Shown here in pieces: positions 43,180-51,926 of a DNA stretch of 64,000 nt. The stretch is from Halomonas sp. SSL-5 (lineage in GTDB: Bacteria; Pseudomonadota; Gammaproteobacteria; Pseudomonadales; Halomonadaceae). The DNA lies in assembly GCF_030708455.1 (NCBI RefSeq), contig NZ_JAUYWF010000007.1:170319-234318 (forward strand), written 5' to 3'. Positions within the stretch are counted from its first letter, which is position 1. Each line of letters opens with the position of its first letter. Both the position numbers and the translations under genes were made by a program. The notes beneath the pieces are model-generated. The model saw only the letters and a program-made list of their open reading frames with translations, was not told the DNA's origin and made no database searches.

Positions 43180-43220
43180 GGAGGGATGCTCCGCATCGCG
43201 ACTGGCGCTGTCAGGCGCCC
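43180..43220 (-). repeat. 41-bp dispersed intergenic repeat, copy 2
   Basis: The reverse complement matches 29301-29341 closely (GGGCGCCTGACAGCGCCAGT and on to ATCCCTCC). It sits in the 205-bp gap between yacG and coaE. A related block (GGAGGCCTTCGGCCTCCAGT, from about 43255) follows it. Confidence 0.75.
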
Positions 43221-43345
43221 AAGCAGTGTTGCCAATTGCGAAGGCATCGCCGGGAGGCCTTCGGCCTCCAGTCGCGCGGCAAAGTCGGAACGCCGAACCG
43301 CGCCTTCCTACAGGTTGGCTTCCAGCTTGATGAGACAATAGCCAG

Positions 43346-43975
43346 TCAAACCGGGTCGCTTTCGTTCTTCCGTGTGGCCAGCTGGCGGTACTGCCAATCC
43401 AGTTCTGCGACCTGGCGGCGCATCTCGGCTTCGCTGCCGCCATTATCCAGCACGTCGTCGGCGCGGGCCAGGCGTTCGGCGCGGGGCATCTGGGCGGCGA
43501 TGATGGCGCGGGCCTGGGCGTCGTCCACGTCGTCGCGGGCGGCGGTGCGCTTGATCTGCAGCGCCTCGGGGACGTCGATGACCAGGGCGCGGTCGACCAT
43601 CTGATACTGTCCGGATTCGAACAGCAGCGGCGAGACCAGCAGCACATAGGGCGCGCCGCCTGCGGCGAGGCGCTCGAGATGGGCGATCAGCCGCTCGCGG
43701 ATGCGTGGGTGGGTGACCGACTCCAGCCAACGCCGCTCGCTCTCATCCTTGAACACGATCTCGCGCAGCGCCCGGCGGTCGAGGCTGCCGTTGCTGTTGA
43801 GCACCTCGGCGCCGAAGCGTTCGGCGATCTCGGCCAGGGCCGGCTCGCCGGGCTCGACCACCTCGCGGGCGACGTCGTCGGCGTCCACCCAGGGCGCACC
43901 GAGTGCCTCGAAGGCGCGTGCCACGGTGGACTTGCCCGAGGCGATGCCGCCGGTCAGGCCGATGATCAGGGCCAT
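43346..43975 (-). CDS. coaE: Dephospho-CoA kinase
   Basis: The 209-residue kinase has [25 protein letters not shown] (P-loop), [61 protein letters not shown] and [28 protein letters not shown]. It performs the last step of coenzyme A synthesis. AAGGAGAGCAGCGAC precedes ATG 43975. In many relatives it follows pilD; here it is 14 kb away, still followed by yacG. Confidence 0.96.
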   Translation of the reverse strand: MALIIGLTGGIASGKSTVARAFEALGAPWVDADDVAREVVEPGEPALAEIAERFGAEVLNSNGSLDRRALREIVFKDESERRWLESVTHPRIRERLIAHLERLAAGGAPYVLLVSPLLFESGQYQMVDRALVIDVPEALQIKRTAARDDVDDAQARAIIAAQMPRAERLARADDVLDNGGSEAEMRRQVAELDWQYRQLATRKNESDPV

Positions 43976-44313
43976 GTCGCTGCTCTCCTTGAAGCTCGCG
44001 TGTCGGGAAGGTCGATGCTGCTGTGGTGGCATGATGCCATTCGGCGGGCGTGTGCTCCAGCAAGTCGAACGATCCTTGGCTACTGGCATTGTGCCGAAAT
44101 GGTAGGGTAGCCATCCAGAATCCGCAGGGTACCCACACCGTCGTAGAACCGGAAAAACAGGTGGCCTAAAAGACCTCAGAGGCGACAGACTCCTTGACAA
44201 CTACCGCTGGGGACCCCAGGGCAATCGCATGTCAGCAGCAGGAACTGGCCACCCGAGCGATCAGGCTGGCACTCGATAGAGTGCCTGAGAAAACAGTGAA
44301 GGGGGGGAGGGCG
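43976..44313. other. 338-bp intergenic region between coaE and hipA
   Basis: No gene is seen. It must hold the coaE promoter. A stretch near 44169-44204 (AGAGGCGACAGACTCCTTGA and onward) matches one at 14132-14165, with about 26 of 34 bases identical. An inverted GGCACTCgataGAGTGCC hairpin lies at 44267-44284. Confidence 0.5.
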
Positions 44314-45576
44314 TTATCGGCTTTTCGACCACCGTTCCGGCAGCTTCCTGCAGTTGCTCAACAGCCTTTTTTGCAACCTCTCCAACAGCGTCCGCTCCGC
44401 GCCCTGATGGGCCTGGGGGCCCAGAGCGGCGAGGGTGCTGTCGATGGCCGCCGGGATGCGTTCGGCGAGTCCAAGCCCTTGGCGCAGGAAGTAGCGTGGC
44501 TGGAACTGCATCGAGCGCGCTAGTGTTTCGAGGTGCGAGCGTTCGATGCTGCCGGGGCGATCCTCACCGGCGATGCGAAACGCGAAGCGTCGAGAGAGGC
44601 CGCTATAGAGCGTCGTGCTCAACAAGTCGTAGAACGGTGCCAACCGCGGACCTTCCTCCGTGTAGAGGATGGAGAGGTTCTTGGCGTGGCTATCGTTGTT
44701 GCCGATCAGCAGGTTGAAGAAGAACCAGGCGATCAGGCGTTGCAAGTCCTTGGCCGGTGTTCCCACCTGCTGCAGGAGTTCACGGCAGCGCACCAGGCCG
44801 GGGCCTCCGTCACTTTCGTATTTGATCAGCGAGGGAGTGCCGGCAAGCTGGCAGAAGTCGAGCTGGTGCAGACGCTGCAGCCTGCCCTGTTCGTCGGGCA
44901 TCCGGTCGTATCGTCGTACGAGGCAGGCGCGGGTATCGGGCTGGTAGCTAGCCTCAGCGACTTCGAGCCCGAGTTCGGCGGCCAGCTGCATGCAGAAGGT
45001 CTCGTTGATGGCGGTGGCCCATATGCCTCCCAAGCCTCGAATGTCCGGCTTGAGAACGTGGCTGGACGGTGCCGATCCTTCCGGTATGGCGGGGCTTCCG
45101 TCTGCCTGCAACATCACCAGCAACTTGTCCTGGGCACCCGCCAGCGAGATACGAGCCTCTTCGCCCTGTTGTGAGAGCAGAGGGCCACGTTCCCTGTGCC
45201 GCAGGTGTTCCGCCAGTGCTTCCCAACTGATGGGCCGATAGTGCGGTGGAGCGGGTGTCACCCCTGGAGGCAGCAGAGTGAAGCCGCTGGCCGTGTCTCC
45301 GCCGATGGCTTTCAGCAGCCCGAAAACGGTAGTGGTGTGGTGGCGAAGCTCTAGGTGATGACGCAAGTCGCCTTCTGGCAGCAGGTTCTCGAAATAGGCC
45401 AGCACCGCATCGCCTACGTGCACCTGCTGCGAGAGGGGCAGGGAAGGTGAAAGACTCACCGCTTCAGGGTGTTCCAGCCACGCCGGGGCATACTCGAAGC
45501 GCAGCGGTTGAGCGTCATGCAGCCGACCGACATGCTTGTGGCCGTGGTAAACCTCCAGGGTATCGTCACCCGCCAT
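44314..45576 (-). CDS. hipA: HipA-family serine/threonine kinase toxin (module 1)
   Basis: The 420-residue protein has an N-terminal LEVYHGHKHVGRL, FENLLPEGDLR, ISLAGAQDKLLVM (autophosphorylation/P-loop region), the catalytic GNNDSHAKNLSILY (Asp of the active site) and FYDLLSTTLY (metal-binding Asp). E. coli HipA phosphorylates glutamyl-tRNA synthetase and causes persistence. Length and motifs are complete. It overlaps hipB upstream by 11 bp. All motifs look functional. Confidence 0.92.
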   Translation of the reverse strand: MAGDDTLEVYHGHKHVGRLHDAQPLRFEYAPAWLEHPEAVSLSPSLPLSQQVHVGDAVLAYFENLLPEGDLRHHLELRHHTTTVFGLLKAIGGDTASGFTLLPPGVTPAPPHYRPISWEALAEHLRHRERGPLLSQQGEEARISLAGAQDKLLVMLQADGSPAIPEGSAPSSHVLKPDIRGLGGIWATAINETFCMQLAAELGLEVAEASYQPDTRACLVRRYDRMPDEQGRLQRLHQLDFCQLAGTPSLIKYESDGGPGLVRCRELLQQVGTPAKDLQRLIAWFFFNLLIGNNDSHAKNLSILYTEEGPRLAPFYDLLSTTLYSGLSRRFAFRIAGEDRPGSIERSHLETLARSMQFQPRYFLRQGLGLAERIPAAIDSTLAALGPQAHQGAERTLLERLQKRLLSNCRKLPERWSKSR

Positions 45577-45829
45577 GGTGGCTGCCGCCCTTGCGCCGTA
45601 CGACCACCTCGAGCCCCATTAAGTCCAGCACGTCCAATACCTTCTGCAATTGCAGGGTCGGCTTGCCCCGCTCCAGGTCGACGATGAAGCGATTGCCGGT
45701 GCCGGCCAGCCCTGCCAGGTCGATCTGCAACAGCCCCTGCTCGGTGCGCATCTGGCGCACCAGCCTGCCGAGCTCTTCGCTGTCGCGGATGGTGGCGGCC
45801 TGGGGAGTGAGGGAGTCGGTGGTCGGCAT
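45566..45829 (-). CDS. hipB: HipB-family antitoxin/repressor (module 1)
   Basis: The 87-residue XRE protein has DSEELGRLVRQMRTEQGLLQIDLAGLAGTGNRFIVDLERGKPTLQLQKVLDVLDLMGLEVVV, a clear helix-turn-helix with the HipB-like strand. It should bind the ATTACCGnnCGGTAA(T/C) palindromes just upstream (45845-45960). ATG 45829 is chosen; ATG 45841 is also in frame. It is first gene of the hipBA operon and divergent from the Lon-like protease. Confidence 0.9.
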   Translation of the reverse strand: MPTTDSLTPQAATIRDSEELGRLVRQMRTEQGLLQIDLAGLAGTGNRFIVDLERGKPTLQLQKVLDVLDLMGLEVVVRRKGGSHHGG

Positions 45830-45844
45830 GGAAACCCGCATGTG

Positions 45845-45960
45845 ATTACCGTTCGGTAATTTTAGCCAGGATTCCGGTGCCTCGCAACGAAATAATTACC
45901 GAGCGGTAACTATTCTAGCGGCTTAGCTTAGATTAACGGATGAAATTACCGATCGGTAAT
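45845..45960. promoter_or_regulatory. Three HipB-type operators at exact 50-bp spacing
   Basis: ATTACCGTTCGGTAAT (45845-45860), ATTACCGAGCGGTAAC (45895-45910) and ATTACCGATCGGTAAT (45945-45960) share a 14-base core TTACCGnnCGGTAA. Their starts are exactly 50 bp apart. They fill the region between hipB (minus) and the Lon-like gene (plus), with the outermost about 100 bp before the latter's start. Confidence 0.85.
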
Positions 45961-46063
45961 CATTCGATGGGATCGCGGGTGCAGCAGGCATTATGCTGGC
46001 GGCAAGCCCGCTCCTGCTCCATGGTTGTCATATCTGCCATAGATGTTGCAACAGGAGAGGACA

Positions 46064-48484
46064 ATGGTCGAGCCGCTTGGCGTGACGCAGGTGTTTCAGG
46101 CGTGTTCGGAGGAGGCGTTCGCCTTCGAGGTCTCGAGCGAACTGGAGTCGCTGGATCTGCTGGCCGGCCACGAGCGGGCGCGCGAGGCGCTGGCCTTCGG
46201 CACGGCGATCCGCAGCGACGGCTTCAACCTCTTCGTGCTGGGCCAGCCGGGGCATGGCAAGCACAGCCTGGTGGGGCGCTACCTGACCGAGCGTTCGAGC
46301 AACGACCCCGCGCCGCCGGACTGGTGCTATCTCTACAACTTCGAGGACCCCTCGGTGCCGCTCTACCTGGCGCTGCCCCCGGGGTTGGGGCGCCAGCTGC
46401 GGCGCGATATCGAGGAGCTGACCGACGAGCTGCGTGGGGCGATCCCCGCGGTATTCGAGAGCGACGAGTACCAGAATCGCCTGCAGGAGATGAAGCAGGC
46501 CATGAGCGAGCGTCAGCGCGATGCCATCGAGGCGATACGCCGCGAGGCTCGCGAGCAGGGCGTGCTGCTGCTCTCCACCCACAACGGCTTCACCTTCGCT
46601 CCCGCCGGTGGCGATGGCGATGGCGACAAGATGCTGTCGCCCGAGGAGTACGAGACGCTGCCCAAGGAGGAGCGCGAGCGCATCGAGCACACGGTGGAGA
46701 TCCTGCAGCGCAAGCTGACCCAGACCATCCGCCGCATGCCCAGGCTGGCCAAGGAGCTGCGCGAGCAGGTCCAGCAGCTCAACGAGGAGGTGCTGGAGGG
46801 CGCCATCGGGGCTCCCCTGGCCGAACTGGAGGAGCGCTACCAGGACGAGAAGGGGGTGATCGCCCATCTGACGGCGATCCGCGAGGCGATCCTGCAGCAC
46901 GCCGAGGCGTTTACCGCCGATGACCCGGAGATACCGCCGGAGGCGATCTTCAGCCGCTTCTATCTCAACCTGCTGGTCGACAACGCCGATACCCAGGGCG
47001 CCCCGGTGATCTACCAGGACCTGCCGGGCCACCAGCACCTGGTGGGGCGCATCGAGCATCATGTGCACAACGGCACCCTGCTTACCGATTTCTCGCTGAT
47101 CCGCGCCGGGGCCCTGCATCGCGCCAACGGTGGCTATCTGGTGCTGGATATCCGCGGGTTGCTGACCCAGCCCGGCGCCTGGGAGACCCTCAAGCGGGTG
47201 CTGCATGCCGGCGAGATCCGTACCGAATCCCTGGAGCAGGCCTATGGGCTGATCAGCACCGTGAGCCTGGAGCCCCAGCCGATCCCGCTGGACGTCAAGA
47301 TCGTGCTGCTCGGCGAGCGGCTGCTCTACTACCTGCTCTGCGAGCACGACCCGGAGTTCCTGGAGCTGTTCAAGGTGCAGGTGGACCTGGAGGACGAGCT
47401 CGAGCGCAACGAGGAGAGCCTGGCCCTCTATGCGCGGATGATCGCCACCCTGGCCCGTGAGGCGGCCCTGGCGCCGCTGGATCGCAGCGGCGTGGCGGCC
47501 ACCATCGAGCGCGCCAGCCGGCTGGCCGACGACCAGCAGCGCCTGACCGCGCGCCACCGCGACCTGCATGACCTGCTGATGGAGGCCGATCACTGGGCCA
47601 GCGTGGCCGGTTCCAGCGTGATCCAGCGCGAGCACGTGGAGAAGGCGGTGGCCCAGCAGCTGTGGCGGGCCGGGCGCATCCGCGAGCGCAGCCACGAGCA
47701 GATCACCCGCGGCACCCTGATGATCGCCACCCAGGGGCTCGTGGTGGGGCAGGTCAACGGCCTCTCGGTGCTGGCTCTGGGCGACTTCGCCTTCGGCCAG
47801 CCGACCCGTATCACCGCCACGGCGCGGCCCGGCCACGGCCAGGTGGTGGATATCGAGCGCGAGGCGCGCCTGGGCGGGCGCATCCACTCCAAGGCGGTGA
47901 TGATCCTGTCGCGCTACCTGGCCGGGCGCTATGCCCGGGAGGCACCGTTGTCGCTGTCGGCGAGCCTCGCCTTCGAGCAGTCCTACGGTGGCATCGAGGG
48001 CGACAGCGCCTCGGTGTCCGAGGTGTGTGCGCTGGTCTCGGCCATCACCCGGGTGGGGCTCGACCAGGCCTTCGCGGTCACCGGCTCCATCAACCAGCAC
48101 GGTGAGGTGCAGGCGGTGGGCGGCGTCAACGAGAAGATCGAGGGGTTCTTCGATGTCTGCCGCGCGCGGGGCGAACTGAACGGCCAGGCGGTGATCCTGC
48201 CGGCCACCAACGTCGAGCACCTGATGCTCAAGCGCGAGGTGCGCGAGGCGATGGCGGCGGGCACGTTTCGAATCTACGCGGTGCGCCACGTGGATGAGGC
48301 ACTCGCCCTGCTCACCGGCGAGACACTGGGCGAGGCCGACGCGGAGGGCAACTTCCCGGCGGAGAGCCTGAACGGTCGCGTCCAGGCGCGCCTGGCGGCC
48401 TTCCAGGCCGTGGTCAAGGCCGCCTCCAGTGATGACGAGGAGGATGCCGCCGACGGCGGCGAGGAGGGCGGCGATGCCTCGTGA
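46064..48484 (+). CDS. Lon-like ATP-dependent protease (LonB/YcbZ group)
   Basis: The 806-residue protein has an N-terminal AAA part with LGQPGHGKHSLVGRYL in the P-loop position, a long coiled-coil-like helical insert (about 125-285), NGGYLVLDIRGLL, and a C-terminal Lon protease domain. Catalytic Ser lies in GGIEGDSASVSEV and Lys in GGVNEKIEGFF. It ends in an acidic Asp/Glu/Gly tail. It lacks the Lon N-terminal LAN domain, so it is not housekeeping Lon. ACAGGAGAGGACA precedes ATG 46064. It is divergent from hipBA; in E. coli, Lon degrades HipB. Confidence 0.85.
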   Translation: MVEPLGVTQVFQACSEEAFAFEVSSELESLDLLAGHERAREALAFGTAIRSDGFNLFVLGQPGHGKHSLVGRYLTERSSNDPAPPDWCYLYNFEDPSVPLYLALPPGLGRQLRRDIEELTDELRGAIPAVFESDEYQNRLQEMKQAMSERQRDAIEAIRREAREQGVLLLSTHNGFTFAPAGGDGDGDKMLSPEEYETLPKEERERIEHTVEILQRKLTQTIRRMPRLAKELREQVQQLNEEVLEGAIGAPLAELEERYQDEKGVIAHLTAIREAILQHAEAFTADDPEIPPEAIFSRFYLNLLVDNADTQGAPVIYQDLPGHQHLVGRIEHHVHNGTLLTDFSLIRAGALHRANGGYLVLDIRGLLTQPGAWETLKRVLHAGEIRTESLEQAYGLISTVSLEPQPIPLDVKIVLLGERLLYYLLCEHDPEFLELFKVQVDLEDELERNEESLALYARMIATLAREAALAPLDRSGVAATIERASRLADDQQRLTARHRDLHDLLMEADHWASVAGSSVIQREHVEKAVAQQLWRAGRIRERSHEQITRGTLMIATQGLVVGQVNGLSVLALGDFAFGQPTRITATARPGHGQVVDIEREARLGGRIHSKAVMILSRYLAGRYAREAPLSLSASLAFEQSYGGIEGDSASVSEVCALVSAITRVGLDQAFAVTGSINQHGEVQAVGGVNEKIEGFFDVCRARGELNGQAVILPATNVEHLMLKREVREAMAAGTFRIYAVRHVDEALALLTGETLGEADAEGNFPAESLNGRVQARLAAFQAVVKAASSDDEEDAADGGEEGGDAS

Positions 48485-49283
48485 AGTGATACCTCGAGAG
48501 GCGATGCCCCATGAAACGCAAGCCCCGCTGGAGCAGGCGGTAGGTGCCGAGGCGCTACGCGTACTGGCGCTGCTGGATGACTCCCGCCAGGGGCTGGCGG
48601 CGCTGCAGGCCGCGGCGGCCCTGGCCGAGCAGGCGCGTGCCGAGCTGGTGGCGCTGTTTGTCGAGGACCTGGACCTGCTGCACTGTGCCGCCTTCCCGTT
48701 CTCCCGGGAGGTGGGGGCGAGCAGCGGCGTGGCACGCCCGCTCAGCCTGGAGGGGCTGGAGTCGAGCCTGACGCGTCAGGCTCGCCGCGTGGAGCGTGCG
48801 CTGCAGCAGGCCGCGGCAGGCGGGTCGCTTCGCCACCGGTTGCAGGTCAGCCGGGGCCAGGTGGCAAGCGAGGCCCTGGCCGAGGCGTCGCCCGGCGATG
48901 TGCTGGTACTGGGCAAGGCGGGCCTGTCGGCGCGCTGGGGCAGCCGGCTGGGCTCCACCAGCCGACGGCTGATCCTGGAGGCGCCCTGCACCGTGGTCAT
49001 CTGGGACGAGCGCCACCCGCCGGAACCGGGGCCGCTGCGTTACTTCCGCGGCGAGGCGCCGGTACTGCCCTGGGGCGAGACGCCCGAGGAGGCGGTGCGC
49101 CGCCATCCGCTGTTCCTGGGCCGCGAGGAGCTGGCCCCCATGGAGGCGCCGACGCTGGAGCGCTACCTGGCCCGCGCCCGCCGCGGCGCCCTGGCCATCA
49201 GGCGGAAGCGCCTTATTGCGTTGTTGGAACAGGATGCCGACCTGCTGGCCCGCATTCCCGTGCCCATCGTGGTGGTGCCGTGA
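48474..49283 (+). CDS. Universal-stress-protein-like protein
   Basis: The 269-residue protein has a USP-like N-terminal domain: ALRVLALLDDSRQGLAALQAAAALAEQARAELVALFVEDLDLL, then GDVLVLGKAGLSARWGSRLGSTSRRLILEAPCTVVIW, resembling the G-x2-G-x9-G-S nucleotide loop. The C-terminal 90 residues are Arg-rich and end LLARIPVPIVVVP, perhaps a degenerate second domain. It overlaps the protease gene by 11 bp, so the two are probably one operon. Start may instead be ATG 48504. Confidence 0.65.
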   Translation: MPREVIPREAMPHETQAPLEQAVGAEALRVLALLDDSRQGLAALQAAAALAEQARAELVALFVEDLDLLHCAAFPFSREVGASSGVARPLSLEGLESSLTRQARRVERALQQAAAGGSLRHRLQVSRGQVASEALAEASPGDVLVLGKAGLSARWGSRLGSTSRRLILEAPCTVVIWDERHPPEPGPLRYFRGEAPVLPWGETPEEAVRRHPLFLGREELAPMEAPTLERYLARARRGALAIRRKRLIALLEQDADLLARIPVPIVVVP

Positions 49284-49315
49284 TGGCTACCAACGCCAGC
49301 TCAAGGAGCCCAAAA

Positions 49316-49549
49316 ATGAAAGAAATTAGCATCAGTGAGCTTCACGATCATCTTGAAGCCATTCTCGATGATCTTGAAGAGCCACTAATGATCACCCGAG
49401 ACGCGGGTGAGCCTGCCGTTCTCTTTTCGTATCAAGGATTTAAGTCCCTTGAGGAAACTCTATATCTCATGGCGAGCCCACGAAATGCTCAGCGACTTGA
49501 TGAAGCTATTGCTGAGGTTTCACATCCCCCAGCTGACCCGGAACGATAG
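49316..49549 (+). CDS. Solo Phd/YefM-like antitoxin
   Basis: The 77-residue protein starts MKEISISELHDHLEAILDDLEEPLMITRDAGEPAVLFSYQGFKSLEETLYLMASPRNAQRLDEAIAEV, a YefM-type antitoxin. AAGGAGCCCAAAA precedes ATG 49316. The base composition is more AT-rich than both neighbours. No RelE/YoeB-type toxin follows; instead a convergent CopD-like gene overlaps its end by 30 bp. It is therefore an orphan, perhaps after deletion of the toxin, or acts in trans. Confidence 0.8.
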   Translation: MKEISISELHDHLEAILDDLEEPLMITRDAGEPAVLFSYQGFKSLEETLYLMASPRNAQRLDEAIAEVSHPPADPER

Positions 49550-49966
49550 CCCGGTGGCCACGAAGGCCACCGAGAGCAGGGTGACCGCGGCGATATGCCA
49601 GCCCATCAGCGGCAGGGTGGCGGCAGAGAGCCGGGGGATGACCCGGAAGCGCGCATGGGCGGCGACCAGGGCGGTGAGCAGCAACAGCACCAACTTTACG
49701 CGGATCAGCTGGGCGATGGGGCCGGCGGCCGGGTCGAACCACAGCGAAAGCGACGGCACCTTCTGCCAGGCCAGCCACAGCCCGGTGATGATCTGCACAA
49801 GCAGCGCCGGCATGCCGAGTTTCTCGTAGCCCTGCTCGAACCAATGCAGCGAGGCTACGTCCCGGCCCTTCAATACCCGGGGCAGGATGGTGAAGGCGAG
49901 CACCAGGTGGCCGCCGGTCCAGATGGTGGCGCCGAGCAGGTGCAGGAGCAGCAGGGTGGCGGTCAT
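49520..49966 (-). CDS. CopD-family integral membrane protein
   Basis: The 148-residue protein has four membrane segments, with LLHLLGATIWTGGHLVLAFTILPRVLKG, GLWLAWQKV, IRVKLVLLLLTALVAAHARFRVIPRL and WHIAAVTLLSVAFVATGLSFR. It resembles the copper-resistance D domain or related haem-binding membrane proteins. GGAGGGCGAC precedes ATG 49966. Its 3' end overlaps the solo antitoxin gene. Metal or haem role is inferred. Confidence 0.75.
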   Translation of the reverse strand: MTATLLLLHLLGATIWTGGHLVLAFTILPRVLKGRDVASLHWFEQGYEKLGMPALLVQIITGLWLAWQKVPSLSLWFDPAAGPIAQLIRVKLVLLLLTALVAAHARFRVIPRLSAATLPLMGWHIAAVTLLSVAFVATGLSFRVSWGM

Positions 49967-50088
49967 GTCGCCCTCCATGGACGAGAATGGTTTTCGCTTA
50001 TTCTACCGGGACGGCGCCGCCGGGCTATCTCTCCAAGGGGGTAGCCGGTGGTATCGTGGGCGCTGAAACCTTATCGCCAGGAGTCGCC

Positions 50089-50670
50089 ATGACGTCACCT
50101 TCGAACTTGCCACCGGAGCGCCAGGCAGAGAGCCGGCCGCACGACAAGAGCGGTCGCTACGAACGCGCCTTCGAGCGCTTCCTGTGGAACAGCCGACTGC
50201 TGGTGATGCTGGCGGTGGTGCCGAGCCTGCTGGGCTCGCTGGTGCTGTTCATCATCGGCACCCTGGATATCCTCAAGCTGGCGGTGGATGCCGGTGCCTA
50301 TTACCTGGTGGGTGGGCAGCCCGATATTCACGAGACGGTGGTGCCCAGCGTGGTGATGGCCGTTGACATCTATCTGGTGGCCATCGTGCTGCTGATCTTC
50401 GGCCTGGGGGTGTATCGGCTGTTCGTGTCGCCGATCGAGCCGGCGGGGTCGCATCCGGCCTCGCACCCCTTCAATGTTGCCTCGTTCGACGAGCTCAAGG
50501 ACAAGATCGCCCGGGTGGTGATCCTGGCGGTGATCATCGAGTTCTTTCGGGCGGTGGTGGATATCCGTTTCCAGACGCCGCTGGATGCCATCTACCTGGC
50601 GCTCTCGGTGCTGGCCCTGGCCGCCGCCCTCTACCTGATGAGCCGCGCCCACAAGCACCATCGGGAGTAG
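50089..50670 (+). CDS. UPF0114/YqhA-family membrane protein
   Basis: The 193-residue protein has four membrane segments: FLWNSRLLVMLAVVPSLLGSLVLFIIGT, MAVDIYLVAIVLLIFGLGVYRLFVSPIE, KIARVVILAVIIEFFRAVVDI and YLALSVLALAAALYLMSR. These match YqhA. The family's function is not known. CCAGGAGTCGCC precedes ATG 50089; the frame open further upstream is not homologous. Divergent from the CopD-like gene. Confidence 0.9.
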   Translation: MTSPSNLPPERQAESRPHDKSGRYERAFERFLWNSRLLVMLAVVPSLLGSLVLFIIGTLDILKLAVDAGAYYLVGGQPDIHETVVPSVVMAVDIYLVAIVLLIFGLGVYRLFVSPIEPAGSHPASHPFNVASFDELKDKIARVVILAVIIEFFRAVVDIRFQTPLDAIYLALSVLALAAALYLMSRAHKHHRE

Positions 50671-50723
50671 GTCGGCCAGCGCTATGGCACAATACGCCTT
50701 TTGATGTTCGACAAGGATCGCCA

Positions 50724-51188
50724 ATGGCGTATGTGCTGGTGATGGGCGGCCTCGCCCTCTCGGTAAGCTTCACCCTGGGCTGGGCGCTGTGGCGCCTGGG
50801 CCGTGCGGCCCTGGGCTGGTTGGGCGGCGGCCCCGCGACGGGAAAATCGAAGGTCAAGCCGCGGGCCCGCAAGCCTGCGGCAAGCAAGCCGGCCGCCAGC
50901 AAGGCGGAGACCCCGCGCAAGACGACAGCCCGGCAGCCGGCCAAGACGCCCAGCGAGCCCTGGGGCCTCACCCGCTGGCTGGCGGCGCGTCACTCCCTGT
51001 TACCCCTGGCCAGCCTGGCACTGATGCTCTATGCCCTGGGGCGCATCGTGGTGTTCGGTCTCCAGTACCGCCCGGTGGAGGCGCCGGCCTCCTTTGCCAC
51101 CGTCGTTGACGGCCTGGGCTGGTCTGCGGCGGTGCTGCTCGGCCTGGCGCTGCTCTCCCTGCTGGCGCGCTGGCGTTGCAGTGGCTAA
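50724..51188 (+). CDS. Hypothetical membrane protein with a basic linker
   Basis: The 154-residue protein has one N-terminal helix (VLVMGGLALSVSFTLGWALW), a Lys/Ala/Pro-rich linker of about 45 residues (KSKVKPRARKPAASKPAASK and onward) and two C-terminal helices (LLPLASLALMLYALGRIVVFGL and GLGWSAAVLLGLALLSLLARW). AAGGATCGCCA precedes the ATG. No family is recognised. It lies 53 bp after the YqhA-like gene and may share its transcript. Confidence 0.6.
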   Translation: MAYVLVMGGLALSVSFTLGWALWRLGRAALGWLGGGPATGKSKVKPRARKPAASKPAASKAETPRKTTARQPAKTPSEPWGLTRWLAARHSLLPLASLALMLYALGRIVVFGLQYRPVEAPASFATVVDGLGWSAAVLLGLALLSLLARWRCSG

Positions 51189-51316
51189 CTCCCCCTTGGA
51201 ATCAGACCCCTCAATTCAATTAACCAAGTACAGTGAGATGGCAGCCCCCATCGGGACTGGCGAACCCGAGGGCGGGGGGACGGGTCCCATGCATAGCCAA
51301 CCAGAAGGAGATGCCT

Positions 51317-51790
51317 GTGCTAGCCAATATCCAGCGATTCTTCCAGGAGATGCTCGCCGAGGGGGAGGGTGGTTCCGGTCGCGAGGTGCCGAGCCTGGAG
51401 CTTGCCGCGGCGGCGCTGCTCTGCGAGGTAATGCGAGCCGACTACGAGGTGACGCCGGAGGAGCTCGAGACCCTGCGCGGACTACTGCGCGACCATCTGC
51501 GGGTCAGTGATGAGGCCCTCGATGAGCTGATGACCCTGGCCCAGGAGGAGGTCGACGGCGCCGTGGACCACTATCAGTTCGTCTCCCTGATCAAGGAGCA
51601 CTACGCCTACGAGCGGCGCTGCGAGCTGGTGCGCATGATGTGGTCCCTGGCCCTGGCCGACGGTGAGCAGCATCATCTGGAGGAGCACCGCATCCGCCAG
51701 CTGGCCGACCTGCTGCACGTCAGCCATGGTGATTTCATCCGCACCAAGCTGCAGGTGCAGGAGCAGGGTGAGGCCTCGGCAGGCGGTTAA
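51317..51790 (+). CDS. TerB-like (tellurite resistance) protein
   Basis: The 157-residue all-helical protein has LELAAAALLCEVMRADYEVTPEELETLRGLLRDHLRVSDEALDELM and ELVRMMWSLALADGEQHHLEEHRIRQLADLLHVSHGDFI, the two TerB/TerD_C repeats with acidic metal-binding residues. A GTG start at 51317 is preferred because AAGGAG is 6 bases before it; ATG 51311 touches the Shine-Dalgarno. Family members may sense metal; role here unknown. Confidence 0.82.
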   Translation: MLANIQRFFQEMLAEGEGGSGREVPSLELAAAALLCEVMRADYEVTPEELETLRGLLRDHLRVSDEALDELMTLAQEEVDGAVDHYQFVSLIKEHYAYERRCELVRMMWSLALADGEQHHLEEHRIRQLADLLHVSHGDFIRTKLQVQEQGEASAGG

Positions 51791-51873
51791 GCTGGCTCCT
51801 CAGCATCTCTGTGCTGTCGAGTGGAGAAAGGCATTCTGTCCGGACATCATCATTTATCGATGGTGACTGAAAG

Positions 51874-51914
51874 GCGCGCCATGTCCCGCACTAGAAATCT
51901 GGAGCATGGCGCGC
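51874..51914. terminator. Long-loop inverted repeat between terB and nadS
   Basis: GCGCGCCATG and CATGGCGCGC form a perfect 10-bp stem over a 21-base loop, followed by ATTTTG on the plus strand. It could end terB transcription or the convergent antitoxin transcript. Confidence 0.5.
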
Positions 51915-51926
51915 ATTTTGGACAAG

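Noticed and set aside
46028..48289. 753-residue minus-strand frame under the Lon-like gene
   Set aside because: Antisense shadow with a His/Gln/Leu-rich composition; the plus strand carries clear Lon motifs.
50534..50993. Minus-strand frames over the UPF0114 and hypothetical membrane genes
   Set aside because: Arg/Pro/Gly-rich shadows without a ribosome site; plus-strand frames have membrane-protein character.
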